From Candidatus Saccharimonadota bacterium (GTDB taxonomy: Bacteria; Patescibacteriota; Saccharimonadia; Saccharimonadales; UBA10212), in the NCBI GenBank assembly GCA_016176605.1, contig JACOWW010000002.1, positions 250,846 to 314,845 on the forward strand: a DNA stretch of 64,000 nucleotides, written 5' to 3'. Shown here in pieces: positions 35,201 through 42,837 of the stretch. Position 1 is the stretch's first letter; the number at the start of each line of letters is the position of its first letter. The translations under genes were made by a program, and so were the position numbers. Under the pieces are notes generated by a model. It saw only the letters and a list, made by a program, of their open reading frames with translations. It did not search any database and was not told the origin of the DNA.

Positions 35201-35788
35201 AGCTCGCAGCAGGGTTGTGACCGCGATTTTGCGCTTGCGGTCAATCTTGACATATAGTGCGCCGGCGGCCGCCGTTTCAAACTCCAGCCAGGCGCCGCGC
35301 ACCGGAATAACCTTAGCGCCATAGATATTTTTAGTGCCGTGCGGATCGGCCGTAAAGAACACGCCGGAACTCCTAATCAGCTGGCTAACTACCACGCGCT
35401 CCGCGCCGTTAATTACAAAAGTGCCGCGGCTGGTCATCCACGGATAATCGCCAAGATAAATCTCTTGCTCCTTGATTTCGCCGGTGACTTTGTTGGTCAA
35501 CTCAATGACGGCTTTGAGCGGCGCTTCAAAACTGACGTTATTCTCTCGCGCCTGCGCTTCGGTCATTTTAGGCGCTTCAAAATGATATTTCTTGAAACGC
35601 AAAGACAGCTTGGTACCGGTGTAGTCCTCGATCGGACTCACTTCCTCAAGCAATTCGCCCAACCCCTCCTTGACAAACCAAGAAAACGAAGAGTTCTGGT
35701 GGTCTACAAGGTTAGGCGGGCTTATAATGTCATCAAGTTGTGTAAAGTACTGGCGCCCAGTTAAAACGCCGGCTTTTTTGGCTCCTAT
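32252..35788 (-). CDS. rpoB: DNA-directed RNA polymerase subunit beta, probable non-canonical start
   Basis: The beta subunit includes fork loop, rifampicin region ([37 protein letters not shown]), flap and the C-terminal clamp segment. The track start (TTG 35662) is inside the protein: in frame upstream, [20 protein letters not shown] and SWFVKEG match the family N-terminus. No ATG, GTG or TTG occurs between there and the TGA at 35792-35794. An ATA at 35786-35788, with GGGGAG 8 nt upstream, is the best start. Alternatively, one base is miscalled in the AAAAAA run that follows an out-of-frame ATG. An rpoBC promoter lies upstream. Confidence 0.9.
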   Translation of the reverse strand: [1178 protein letters not shown]

Positions 35789-35903
35789 AGCTCATGCTCC
35801 CCTAGAATAAATTTAGTTTGCCGCGCGCGAAGCCCACTACGTCAGGCGTGCAAAAATGTTTTTTACATACAGCAACGCCAAAGTACACTACTTCTTACAT
35901 ACT

Positions 35904-35932
35904 AGAATACAGAGTCAAGAGTTATGAGTCAA
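35904..35932 (-). promoter_or_regulatory. Promoter of rpoBC
   Basis: TTGACT (35927-35932) and TATTCT (35904-35909) are 17 nt apart, giving a leader of about 110 nt before rpoB. The -35 region itself contains a tandem AGAGT(T/C)A-type repeat. Confidence 0.65.
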
Positions 35933-35959
35933 GAGTATCCGTAGTTTTATTGACAATAC

Positions 35960-36658
35960 TTAAACCAACCAGGCATTCCCTGGTGTCCGTACGGCCCTTT
36001 TAACGGCGAGTTTTGCTACTTCAGGGACACATAGAAGTCTTCTTTCAACTTCAGCGACCGTGGACGCGAACCTAACTTGTTCGGCTGGATTATTTGTCCG
36101 GCCAAAAACATTCACTGTTTTCGAACCGGTTTCTTCTAAGCCCATAGCTTCTACGAAAGATATAGCGGCCTCGTTTTCGCGCCAGACATACGCTGAGATG
36201 CTCTGTGCTGGGTGGCGATCCTGGAGCGCTAAGTAGCCAAGCATATTACCGATATGCTGCCGGCGGTAGTCTGGGTGAACCGCGATTTCACGCAGCCAAA
36301 CGTATTTTTTTTGTATCAAATGGGGTATGTACATTTTCATCAGGCGCCTAGCTATGTTCCCCGAGGTATTATCAGCAGCATATAAATACCCGACTAGGTC
36401 TTCTTTATCAAAGGCTCTTATAACCCGCGGCCTGGCGAATGATTGGCCTGGACTAAAATCGCCTGCATATGGATCAATCCGGCTGCGTCGGAAACTTGCC
36501 GGGTCTTCCCAGTGAACAAAAAAGTCTATTTCACTCTGTGTACGCGGTATATCAACAGATGAAAACGCTTCTCGCATTAGCATCTGAACCTGATGCCATT
36601 CGTCATAACCTAAAGCCCCGGGTTTATTCTTATCGAGACTTATGCTTTCCAACGACAT
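35960..36658 (-). CDS. GNAT-family N-acetyltransferase
   Basis: This 232-residue protein shows acetyl-CoA-binding motif A (VWLREIAVHPDYRRQHIGNMLGYLAL) around 120-145, preceded by a beta strand and followed by the AISFVEAMGLEETGSK region typical of motif B. It probably acetylates an amine, but the substrate is unknown. The ATG overlaps the clpP stop (TAATG), so it is co-expressed with clpP under the CIRCE promoter. Confidence 0.8.
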   Translation of the reverse strand: MSLESISLDKNKPGALGYDEWHQVQMLMREAFSSVDIPRTQSEIDFFVHWEDPASFRRSRIDPYAGDFSPGQSFARPRVIRAFDKEDLVGYLYAADNTSGNIARRLMKMYIPHLIQKKYVWLREIAVHPDYRRQHIGNMLGYLALQDRHPAQSISAYVWRENEAAISFVEAMGLEETGSKTVNVFGRTNNPAEQVRFASTVAEVERRLLCVPEVAKLAVKRAVRTPGNAWLV

Positions 36659-37260
36659 TAGCGATGTGTTATGACTTTGTCGACCAAGCCGTATTTCTTA
36701 GCATCATCGGCCGTCATCCAGTAGTCGCGGTCAACATCTTTTTCGATCTTAGACACCGGCTGGCCGGTATTTTTAGCTAAAACTTCGTTTAAAAGCTTTT
36801 TAATCCTGATGCCTTCGCGCAGGTCAATCTCCAGGTCGGTAATCTTGGCTCGCTCGGCGGCCGCACTCGGTTGGTGGATCATAACAGTGGCGTGCGGCAG
36901 AAGTAGTCGTTTGCCCTTAGTGCCGGAACTCAGCAAAAAAGCTGCGGCGCTGGCGTTAACGCCAATCCCCACTGTCTGGATATCGCATTTTACATATTGC
37001 ATGGTGTCGTAGATGGCAAAGGCGTTATAAACGCTGCCGCCGGGGCTATTGATATAAAAAATTATGTCCTTATGTTGGTCTTGATTTTCTAAAAATAACA
37101 TCTGGGCCACGATTAAATTAGCGGTGTGTTCGTTAACATCGTCACCTAGAAAGATGACCCGGTCTTTTAGCAGGCGGCTGTAGATATCATAGGCCCGCTC
37201 GTACCGGCCCTCTTGCTCAATAACCGTCGGCACCAAAATCTGGCTCTGTGATTTACTCAT
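36658..37260 (-). CDS. clpP: ATP-dependent Clp protease proteolytic subunit
   Basis: This serine peptidase forms the tetradecameric degradation chamber. The catalytic Ser lies in [14 protein letters not shown], the His in [10 protein letters not shown] and the Asp in [19 protein letters not shown]. At 200 residues it is normal. It is the partner of ClpC at 58-60 kb, and both are preceded by the same operator-promoter module. The -10 box lies 10 nt before ATG and no Shine-Dalgarno is visible. Confidence 0.97.
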   Translation of the reverse strand: MSKSQSQILVPTVIEQEGRYERAYDIYSRLLKDRVIFLGDDVNEHTANLIVAQMLFLENQDQHKDIIFYINSPGGSVYNAFAIYDTMQYVKCDIQTVGIGVNASAAAFLLSSGTKGKRLLLPHATVMIHQPSAAAERAKITDLEIDLREGIRIKKLLNEVLAKNTGQPVSKIEKDVDRDYWMTADDAKKYGLVDKVITHR

Positions 37261-37270
37261 ATGAGTCTAA

Positions 37271-37310
37271 ATTATAGCATAAATTAGCACTCGCAGGTCA
37301 AGACTGCTAA
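37271..37310 (-). promoter_or_regulatory. clpP promoter with CIRCE operator
   Basis: CIRCE (37284-37310) reads TTAGCACTC-N9-GACTGCTAA on the plus strand, one mismatch from consensus. Its 9-nt spacer contains the -35 (TTGACC on the minus strand). A TATAAT follows 19 nt later at 37271-37276 with TGC before it (extended -10). HrcA binding would block the promoter; hrcA is not in the window. Confidence 0.85.
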
Positions 37311-37324
37311 GTCTTGACCGATTG

Positions 37325-37391
37325 CCCCTTACTAAAACCTGAGCGAAGTAGTCGGTAATCGGATTACGGAGCATCAAGTTTTAGTGTGGGG
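37325..37391. repeat. 68-bp hairpin repeat, inverted diverged copy (67 bp)
   Basis: CCCC-TTACTAAAAC pairs with GTTTTAGTGTGGGG. Relative to the other copies (AAATC/GATTT) both arms changed together, preserving pairing. The inner part contains GTAATC-G-GATTAC, a stronger form of AATC/GATT elsewhere. The right end supplies the last codons and stop of the neighbouring gene. Confidence 0.8.
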
Positions 37392-37869
37392 TCAAGCCCG
37401 AGTGCCAATTATTTGATTTTGGCTTTTGGAGTTCATTTTTGGCCTTCTTCAAAACAGAGGTTACGCTAAACAGTGACATCGTATTCTTTTGCCCCTTGCC
37501 AGTCGTGAAAGTTAGCTCTTCTCCATATAAGTAACCATGGTGATTGGAATCATGTTCAGTGCCTTTTACAGATGTGATTTTTAGGCAATCCTCATCGAAT
37601 CCAATTTTTACTACACTATAGTGGCTGTCGTCGGGATCGTTGACTGTCTCATGGGTAACAACATATGTGCCGTCATCCTTAAATCCAGCCGATAAGTATT
37701 CGTAGATTCCGATTTCGCTAAATTCAATCTCGCCACCTACAGACAATAAATCTTTGGCGGCTCCAATAGCACGGCGATCACGCATCCAAGTTACAGGACT
37801 ACGCAATAAATCAATAACTCCTGCCGATGGTTCAGCTTCAGCGGAGACTCTTGTTTCTACACCAGTCAT
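37381..37869 (-). CDS. Unknown protein upstream of clpP
   Basis: This 162-residue protein is not recognised. It is rich in acidic residues and beta-strand-like stretches (YVVTHETVNDPDDSHYSVVKIGF). The ATG at 37869 is preferred to TTG 37905, because TTGCAA-17-TAATCT ends 7 nt upstream, consistent with a leaderless mRNA. The final residues run into the 68-bp hairpin repeat. Confidence 0.6.
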   Translation of the reverse strand: MTGVETRVSAEAEPSAGVIDLLRSPVTWMRDRRAIGAAKDLLSVGGEIEFSEIGIYEYLSAGFKDDGTYVVTHETVNDPDDSHYSVVKIGFDEDCLKITSVKGTEHDSNHHGYLYGEELTFTTGKGQKNTMSLFSVTSVLKKAKNELQKPKSNNWHSGLTPH

Positions 37870-37876
37870 AGAGCTA

Positions 37877-37905
37877 AGATTAATTAATTGAAGAGTGTAT
37901 TGCAA
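37877..37905 (-). promoter_or_regulatory. Putative promoter of the unknown gene at 37.4-37.9 kb
   Basis: TTGCAA (37900-37905) and TAATCT (37877-37882) are 17 nt apart. The -35 is the end of a conserved block (TATGCTTGCAA) shared with the R3 module at 52.7 kb. Confidence 0.5.
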
Positions 37906-37943
37906 GCATAGACGGAATGAAAATTTCTATGTAATAATCTCCT

Positions 37944-37993
37944 ACTAAAATTAACGATCGTTAATTTTAGTATTGCTTAACTTGTTAAGCAAT
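37944..37993. repeat. Double palindrome repeat (R3), copy 1
   Basis: A 28-nt perfect palindrome centred on TTAACGATCGTTAA is followed directly by ATTGCTTAAC-TT-GTTAAGCAAT. Copy 2 at 52.7 kb keeps both palindromes but with matched changes in each arm (GC to AT pairs), indicating selection for pairing or symmetry. Confidence 0.8.
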
Positions 37994-38019
37994 TTTGAAG
38001 GCATGCAAGTCAAGCATTT

Positions 38020-38057
38020 TACCACGTTTTTGGTCCGATCGGACATATTTCATGGTA
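38020..38057. repeat. GGTCCGATCGGAC hairpin repeat, copy 2
   Basis: TACCA and TGGTA enclose GTCCGATCGGAC, as at 17.0 kb. It lies 60 nt past the tig stop and, like copy 1, follows a minus-strand gene end. Confidence 0.75.
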
Positions 38058-38116
38058 TTTTCCAGATAACAATAAAACTTACTTTTTGCTTATTGCTTGT
38101 TACTCCCTACTAGCTA

Positions 38117-39403
38117 CTATCTACTGCGTGACGAGTATTCAACGAGTCGCTCGATGGTTTTTTCGGTCATTAGGCGAGCGGCAATGTCGCGTTGATTTTC
38201 CGGTTTATCCAGCTCGGCCTGCATTTGCAGATCTTGGTATTGGCCTTTTAGTATCTTGATACGGGTTTCCAGTTCTTCGGGCGTTACAAAAATATCTTCT
38301 TTTCCGGCAACTTCGCTCAAAACTAAGCCTGCTTTTACCCTTTGCTTAGCCTCCGGTCGTTTGCGTTCAAAGTGTTCCTCAGCCGTGACGCCTTCGGCGT
38401 CTAGGTGTTCCTGCCAAGTTTGTCCGCGGTTCATAAGGTCACGCTTCTCGTCTTCTTCGCCGCGGGCTATTTGCTCATCAACCAGGCTTTTTGGCACCTC
38501 AACCTCGGACTTTTCGGTAATTTTCCTAACCAGCTCGTTTTCGTATTCACGATCAGCCTGAAGCTGCTTCTCGGTTTTAAGCTGCTTCTTAATGTCAGCT
38601 TTTAAATCTGCGACTGTCTTGAATGGCCCTGTTTTGCCAGCAAATTCATCATCAACCTTCGGTTTCACCACTTCGTTGACTTTTTTAACTTCTACCGCAA
38701 ACGTAACTGGTTTGGCGGCTAGGCCTTTGGCGCCGTAATCTCTGGGGAATGTAATAGTGAAGTCTTTTTTTTCACCAGCTTTGGCGTCAACCAGGTTATC
38801 TTCGAAACCGGGAATAAAAGTGCCGCTGCCCAGCATCAAAGGATAATCTCTGCCGTCAGCCCCAGCTAGCGGCCGACCTTCTTTGCTGGTACCCCGAAAA
38901 TCAATAGTCACTTCGTCACCTGCCTTAGCCGCACGGTCAACTTCATTGCGCGCTGCAACTCGCAGCTGTAATGATTTGATAACGCCATTTACGTCCTTGG
39001 CAGTAACTTCGACCAACTTTTTGCTCAGCTTTATCTTTTTATAATCAGGCAGTTTTATCGGGCCAATAATGTCAAACAGGACTTCAAATTCCAGGTCCGT
39101 GAATGGCACAAATTTCTTAAGCTGGACTTCCGGCTTAGAAGCTGGACGCAGCTTTTCCTGATCGATTGCCCGGCCGTAAAGACTGTTAAGGGCGCGATCG
39201 ATAAATTTGTCGGCCAGCACCCGCTGGTCAACATGCTTTTCAACCAGCGCGACCGGCGCCGTACCGGCCCTAAAGCCCGGCACTTTAACTTCACTGGCAA
39301 AATGTCTAAGCACGTGATCTTTAATCGGCGTCAAATCATGCTGGTCAGCAGTAACTATTAAGCTAACCTGTGTTGGCGACTTATCCGTCCTCTCAACCTT
39401 CAT
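38117..39403 (-). CDS. tig: Trigger factor
   Basis: This 428-residue ribosome-bound chaperone and prolyl isomerase has the ribosome-docking loop in VPGFRAGTAP. An FKBP-like domain covers ~150-240 (GDEVTIDFRGTSKEGRPLAGADG), then the helical C-terminal chaperone arms. A TATAAT ends 8 nt before the ATG and no Shine-Dalgarno is seen, suggesting a leaderless message. Confidence 0.95.
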   Translation of the reverse strand: MKVERTDKSPTQVSLIVTADQHDLTPIKDHVLRHFASEVKVPGFRAGTAPVALVEKHVDQRVLADKFIDRALNSLYGRAIDQEKLRPASKPEVQLKKFVPFTDLEFEVLFDIIGPIKLPDYKKIKLSKKLVEVTAKDVNGVIKSLQLRVAARNEVDRAAKAGDEVTIDFRGTSKEGRPLAGADGRDYPLMLGSGTFIPGFEDNLVDAKAGEKKDFTITFPRDYGAKGLAAKPVTFAVEVKKVNEVVKPKVDDEFAGKTGPFKTVADLKADIKKQLKTEKQLQADREYENELVRKITEKSEVEVPKSLVDEQIARGEEDEKRDLMNRGQTWQEHLDAEGVTAEEHFERKRPEAKQRVKAGLVLSEVAGKEDIFVTPEELETRIKILKGQYQDLQMQAELDKPENQRDIAARLMTEKTIERLVEYSSRSR

Positions 39404-39444
39404 TCGTAATGATTATACCTAAAATAAATGTCATTGCTTGTTAA

Positions 39445-39470
39445 GACAATACACCGATCGGGGTATTGTC
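39445..39470. terminator. CGATCG-core hairpin after hisS
   Basis: GACAATAC-A-CCGATCGG-G-GTATTGTC is a near-perfect 26-nt inverted repeat, 24 nt past the hisS stop and upstream of tig. It has no U-tract. Confidence 0.55.
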
Positions 39471-39493
39471 GTGTATTTCTTATCTGTTAATTT

Positions 39494-40771
39494 CTAGATT
39501 AGACTTGAAATGATTTCTTTAGTTGATAGTTCTTTTTCATCACCGGAGTCGAGGTTTTTAAGCTTGAATTTGCCTGAACTTAGTTCTTGCTCGCCAATGA
39601 AAATGGCATATTTTACGCCCGATTTGGCAACATTTTTAATTTTGGCGTCGAGTTTGCGGTCCGTACTATCGACAGATATGTTCAGGTCTTTGGCTCTGAG
39701 TTCAGATAGAACTTTCTGGGCTTGTTGGTATACATCCCCGACCAAAATAACGGCCGCATCAGTTTCGGGTGCCAGCCTTGGCAGTAAATTATGCAATTCT
39801 AAAAAGTTTTGCAGGGTCACATCGCCCATGCCAAAACCGACCGTCGGCACCGCTTCGACGCCGAACAAACTGACTAGGTCATTGTAGCGGCCGCCGCCAA
39901 ACATCGAGCGGTTATTTTCCGGACTGCTATCGAAGACTTCAAAGATAATGTCATCGTAGTAATCCATGCCGCGGATAACCGAAAAATCGAAAGCGGCTGC
40001 TTCCGCGCCGGTTTTTTTAAGCAGGCTCATCAGTTTTTTTAGCTCCGTAACCGAACTGTGTTTTTTCACCTCGGTCGGCAAATCATCAAGTCTCCTTGTG
40101 CCAATAAGCTCTAGGAGTCTTTTTTGGCCGTGACCGTCAACGATTGCCTTTAGCTGGGTCTCAAAATCAGGTATTTCAATCTTGTGCCAGCGATCTATGA
40201 GCTTGCTGGCGTCATGGAACTGCTGGGTATTAAGTTTTAATATTTCCCGAAAGAAATAGTCCACCAATTTACGGCTGCTGATTCTGATTTCGTAGCTTCC
40301 CAAAGGCGCCTTAAAGGCCTTGAGGAGTGAATCGGCGATGAGGATGATTTCGTGGTCGGCGCTAATGTCGGCCACTCCAAAAATATCGACATTCAACTGC
40401 CAGTGTTCGCGCAGGCGTCCGCGCTGCGGCCGCTCATAGCGCCAAAGGTTGGGGATGGAGTACCAACGCAGCGGATAGGCCAGCTCTTGGCGGCGGGCGG
40501 CCACCATGCGGCTGACGCTGGGCGTCATTTCCGGCCGGATGGCGACTTTGCGGCTGCCGCGGTCCTCAAACGAGTAAAGCTGATCATTAATTATTTCTTC
40601 GCCGGTTTTAGCCAGGTAGATATCCATTGGCTCTAAAATTGGCGCGTCGTACTCCTGGTAGCCGAAGCTTTCTACAATTTCGCGAAGTTTAGCGAACATC
40701 CACTTCTGTAAACGCTTATCTTCAGGGTAGAAATCCCTCGCGCCCCTATAGGGTTGGGTAGACAGTGCCAT
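39494..40771 (-). CDS. hisS: Histidyl-tRNA synthetase
   Basis: This class II synthetase has motif 2 (LRWYSIPNLWRYERPQRGRLREHWQLNVDIFG), the HisRS signature RGMDYYDDIIFEVFD, motif 3 (MFGGGRYNDLVSLFG) and a C-terminal anticodon-binding domain (~330-425). The promoter TTGTCA-18-TATAAT ends 10 nt before the ATG, so the transcript is probably leaderless. Confidence 0.97.
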   Translation of the reverse strand: MALSTQPYRGARDFYPEDKRLQKWMFAKLREIVESFGYQEYDAPILEPMDIYLAKTGEEIINDQLYSFEDRGSRKVAIRPEMTPSVSRMVAARRQELAYPLRWYSIPNLWRYERPQRGRLREHWQLNVDIFGVADISADHEIILIADSLLKAFKAPLGSYEIRISSRKLVDYFFREILKLNTQQFHDASKLIDRWHKIEIPDFETQLKAIVDGHGQKRLLELIGTRRLDDLPTEVKKHSSVTELKKLMSLLKKTGAEAAAFDFSVIRGMDYYDDIIFEVFDSSPENNRSMFGGGRYNDLVSLFGVEAVPTVGFGMGDVTLQNFLELHNLLPRLAPETDAAVILVGDVYQQAQKVLSELRAKDLNISVDSTDRKLDAKIKNVAKSGVKYAIFIGEQELSSGKFKLKNLDSGDEKELSTKEIISSLI

Positions 40772-40781
40772 AACTTCGCTT

Positions 40782-40811
40782 ATTATAGACGCTGACGCTT
40801 TTGAATGACAA
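40782..40811 (-). promoter_or_regulatory. Promoter of hisS
   Basis: TTGTCA (40806-40811) and TATAAT (40782-40787) are 18 nt apart, with only 10 nt from -10 to ATG. Confidence 0.7.
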
Positions 40812-40936
40812 CCTGCGGTTTTCCTTCAACGACATTTTTGGAATAAATCCAAATTCGCCTACGGCGAACCATGTCTACTACCTTTCCCTACTTTGACCAA
40901 CTTGCTAGATCAATAAGAGCGTGAGATATTTACTCC

Positions 40937-41656
40937 ATGACGAAAATTAAATCAGACAAACGGCTGACAAATGCCTTTGACCTGTTCGGCAAAAGCTACG
41001 CCATTGTCAGGCGTAATCTTAATGTTTACGCGTTAGTCTATGCCATTCCAGCGGCGATGATGATTGCCGGGACAATACAGTTGATTGATAATAGTCAGCG
41101 CGACGGCTGGAATTGGGAGAATACCTTTAGCTCTTCGGTGTGGGGACCGAACGTTGGGTCCGATTCATCTTTCGAAACAGCCAGCACTATTTTGGCTATC
41201 GTCTTATTTTTTGGTGCGATTATTAGCTATTTTCTGGCGATTATCCTTAACCTGCGCGCCGCTCAGGGAAAGGCAGTAACCCTTTCCGGCGTTTGGAATG
41301 AACTATGGCGTGGCGGCCTCTGGTTTAAGCTGATTGGTTTGGGTTTAATGACGATTCTCATATTGATAGTCGGTTTTATCTTGCTTATTATCCCCGGCGT
41401 AATTTTGCTGTGGCGGTTATATCTCGCTCCTTATATTTTAGTGGATAAACAAACAACGTCTATGGATGCCCTGAGCATCAGCTGGAATATGACCAAAGGC
41501 TACGCTTGGCCCATTTACAGTATTATCCTCTTTAGCGTCGTTTTGTCTTTGCCAAGTATCACACCAATTGTCGGCGGACTGATCTCCTTCGTTTTGGGCG
41601 TTGCCTACGCCGCCGCCCCAGCTCTGCGCTACCAGGAAGTTAAAAAACAGTTATAA
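40937..41656 (+). CDS. Multi-pass membrane protein of unknown function
   Basis: This 239-residue protein has about six hydrophobic segments. The first is near 33-50 (YALVYAIPAAMMIAGTI), with others at ~85-105, ~130-155 (LIGLGLMTILILIVGFILLIIPGVILL) and two near the C-terminus. The LIIPGVILLWRLYLAPYILVDK block resembles DUF975/glyc-diester-type integral membrane families, but the assignment is loose. It is divergent from hisS and ends 3 nt before the tRNA CCA end. Confidence 0.75.
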   Translation: MTKIKSDKRLTNAFDLFGKSYAIVRRNLNVYALVYAIPAAMMIAGTIQLIDNSQRDGWNWENTFSSSVWGPNVGSDSSFETASTILAIVLFFGAIISYFLAIILNLRAAQGKAVTLSGVWNELWRGGLWFKLIGLGLMTILILIVGFILLIIPGVILLWRLYLAPYILVDKQTTSMDALSISWNMTKGYAWPIYSIILFSVVLSLPSITPIVGGLISFVLGVAYAAAPALRYQEVKKQL

Positions 41657-41659
41657 GCT

Positions 41660-41744
41660 TGGTGCCGAGGAGAGGATTTGAACCTCCATGGATTGCTCCG
41701 CTAGCTCCTAAAGCTAGTGCGTCTACCAGTTTCGCCACCTCGGC
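41660..41744 (-). tRNA. tRNA-Leu, anticodon UAG
   Basis: The acceptor stem GCCGAGG pairs with CCTCGGC; the discriminator A and encoded CCA follow. The anticodon loop is CTAGC-TTTAGGA-GCTAG with anticodon TAG, reading CUN codons. A variable arm and the GGTTCAAATCC T-arm are present, as in type II tRNA-Leu. It is 85 nt long. Confidence 0.96.
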
Positions 41745-41815
41745 TCGTCGAAGCCTATGCTATTGGCTCGTCCACCTTAGGCAGAATTTCGCTCTGTAGC
41801 TAGAGCTACTCCACT

Positions 41816-41854
41816 CAATTTTGTAAAACCTGCCCTGCGTGTTTTACAAAATTG
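41816..41854. terminator. Perfect 14-bp hairpin after the GT2 gene
   Basis: CAATTTTGTAAAAC and its exact complement enclose an 11-nt loop. It lies between the GT2 stop and the tRNA. The stem is long enough for a terminator, but no U-run follows. Confidence 0.6.
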
Positions 41855-41877
41855 CGGATAGAGCAGATGTATTTTAC

Positions 41878-42660
41878 TTAATTCGGAATTAAAAGACTAG
41901 GCAACGCCGAAATATTGTTGGCAGTCAGCTCGCGGATAGCATTTTTGCGAGCCCTGGCATGAATAATGTCGCCATAGACTTCCCCGGCAACATTTACAAT
42001 GCCCGCCCAACCATCAAGATACGCCTGCTCAATGGGTATTCGTGCAAGATGTCTCACGATTTTGACAGGTAAAGGCCTTTGAGACTTTTCGGCAAGCATC
42101 CTACCTTCAATCTCACTATAACGTTTCCATTTCGAAAATAGCTCTTTTGTATCAAGATGCCAGTAATGCTCGATTTGTCCTGGCAGACGGATAGTTTCCC
42201 CTTCAACCAAATCGGGAAGCTCGTGGACCGGTCGTGTAGGCATATACCTTACATTACTATGTAGAGCTCTGAATTGAGGATCTCCCTTATATCGGAAATG
42301 ATTTAGTGGCCTGCCGTTAAAATGGCTTCGTCGTATAAAGCTAGCAGCACGGACGCCATTGATTGGGTTAAATTCTGTTAACGATTTATGAGCAAGTGAA
42401 TCAAAACGCTCATCGGCATCAACCATAAGCACCCAAGGTGATGCGGTTATTTCCATTCCAAAATCACGCTGCTCGGCCCAATTATTGTTGAGCGGTCGTT
42501 GAAAAACTATAGCGCCTAAATCGGCAGCAATATTTGGTGTATCGTCGGCACTATAATCATCAACAACTATTACCTCATTGGCAAGTGGTTGGAGATTCCC
42601 AATACATTCAGCGATATTGTGCTGCTCATTGCGAGTAAGAATAACCGCTGAATACTTCAT
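41878..42660 (-). CDS. GT2-family glycosyltransferase
   Basis: This GT-A fold protein of 260 residues has MKYSAVILTRNEQHNIAECIGNL, the donor-binding VVDDYSADDT and the DXD-type VDADER. The C-terminal half (EHYWHLDTKELFSKWKRYSE) is typical of small GT2 enzymes similar to LPS-core or wall-glycan glucosyltransferases. The acceptor is unknown. Its ATG overlaps the stop of the rsmD-like remnant (ATGA). Confidence 0.82.
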   Translation of the reverse strand: MKYSAVILTRNEQHNIAECIGNLQPLANEVIVVDDYSADDTPNIAADLGAIVFQRPLNNNWAEQRDFGMEITASPWVLMVDADERFDSLAHKSLTEFNPINGVRAASFIRRSHFNGRPLNHFRYKGDPQFRALHSNVRYMPTRPVHELPDLVEGETIRLPGQIEHYWHLDTKELFSKWKRYSEIEGRMLAEKSQRPLPVKIVRHLARIPIEQAYLDGWAGIVNVAGEVYGDIIHARARKNAIRELTANNISALPSLLIPN

Positions 42661-42827
42661 TTGTTTAGTTTATCATATTTCCTATAAAAAATCAACTGGA
42701 TGTCACTGTAATTTTTATCGGCGGCGACTGCCGTTTGGTCAAATTCAAGAATTTTGGCATGGCCAGGATTAGAAAGCACCGCCAGCCCGCCTTTTTTAAC
42801 GTGGCGGTTCATGAGCTTTTGCAGTAT
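42657..42827 (-). pseudogene. Remnant of an RsmD-type rRNA methyltransferase C-terminus
   Basis: After the recG stop, the frame reads KLMNRHVKKGGLAVLSNPGH and ends KNYSDIQLIFYRKYDKLNK. This looks like the last strand and YGD/YSD-x-x-L-x-FYR tail of RsmD (16S m2G966 methyltransferase). The SAM-binding half and NPPY motif are absent. recG-rsmD is a common gene order, which supports a decayed rsmD. It may still be translated (AGAGG upstream, ATA or ATG 42812 start) and couples to the GT2 gene. Confidence 0.45.
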
Positions 42828-42837
42828 ATAAGCACCT

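Noticed and set aside
35774-35800. Programmed frameshift at AAAAAA as the explanation for rpoB
   Set aside because: The shift needed from the nearby ATG is +1, not the -1 typical of A-rich slippery sites, and that ATG is only 1 nt from the Shine-Dalgarno. AUA start or sequence error is simpler.
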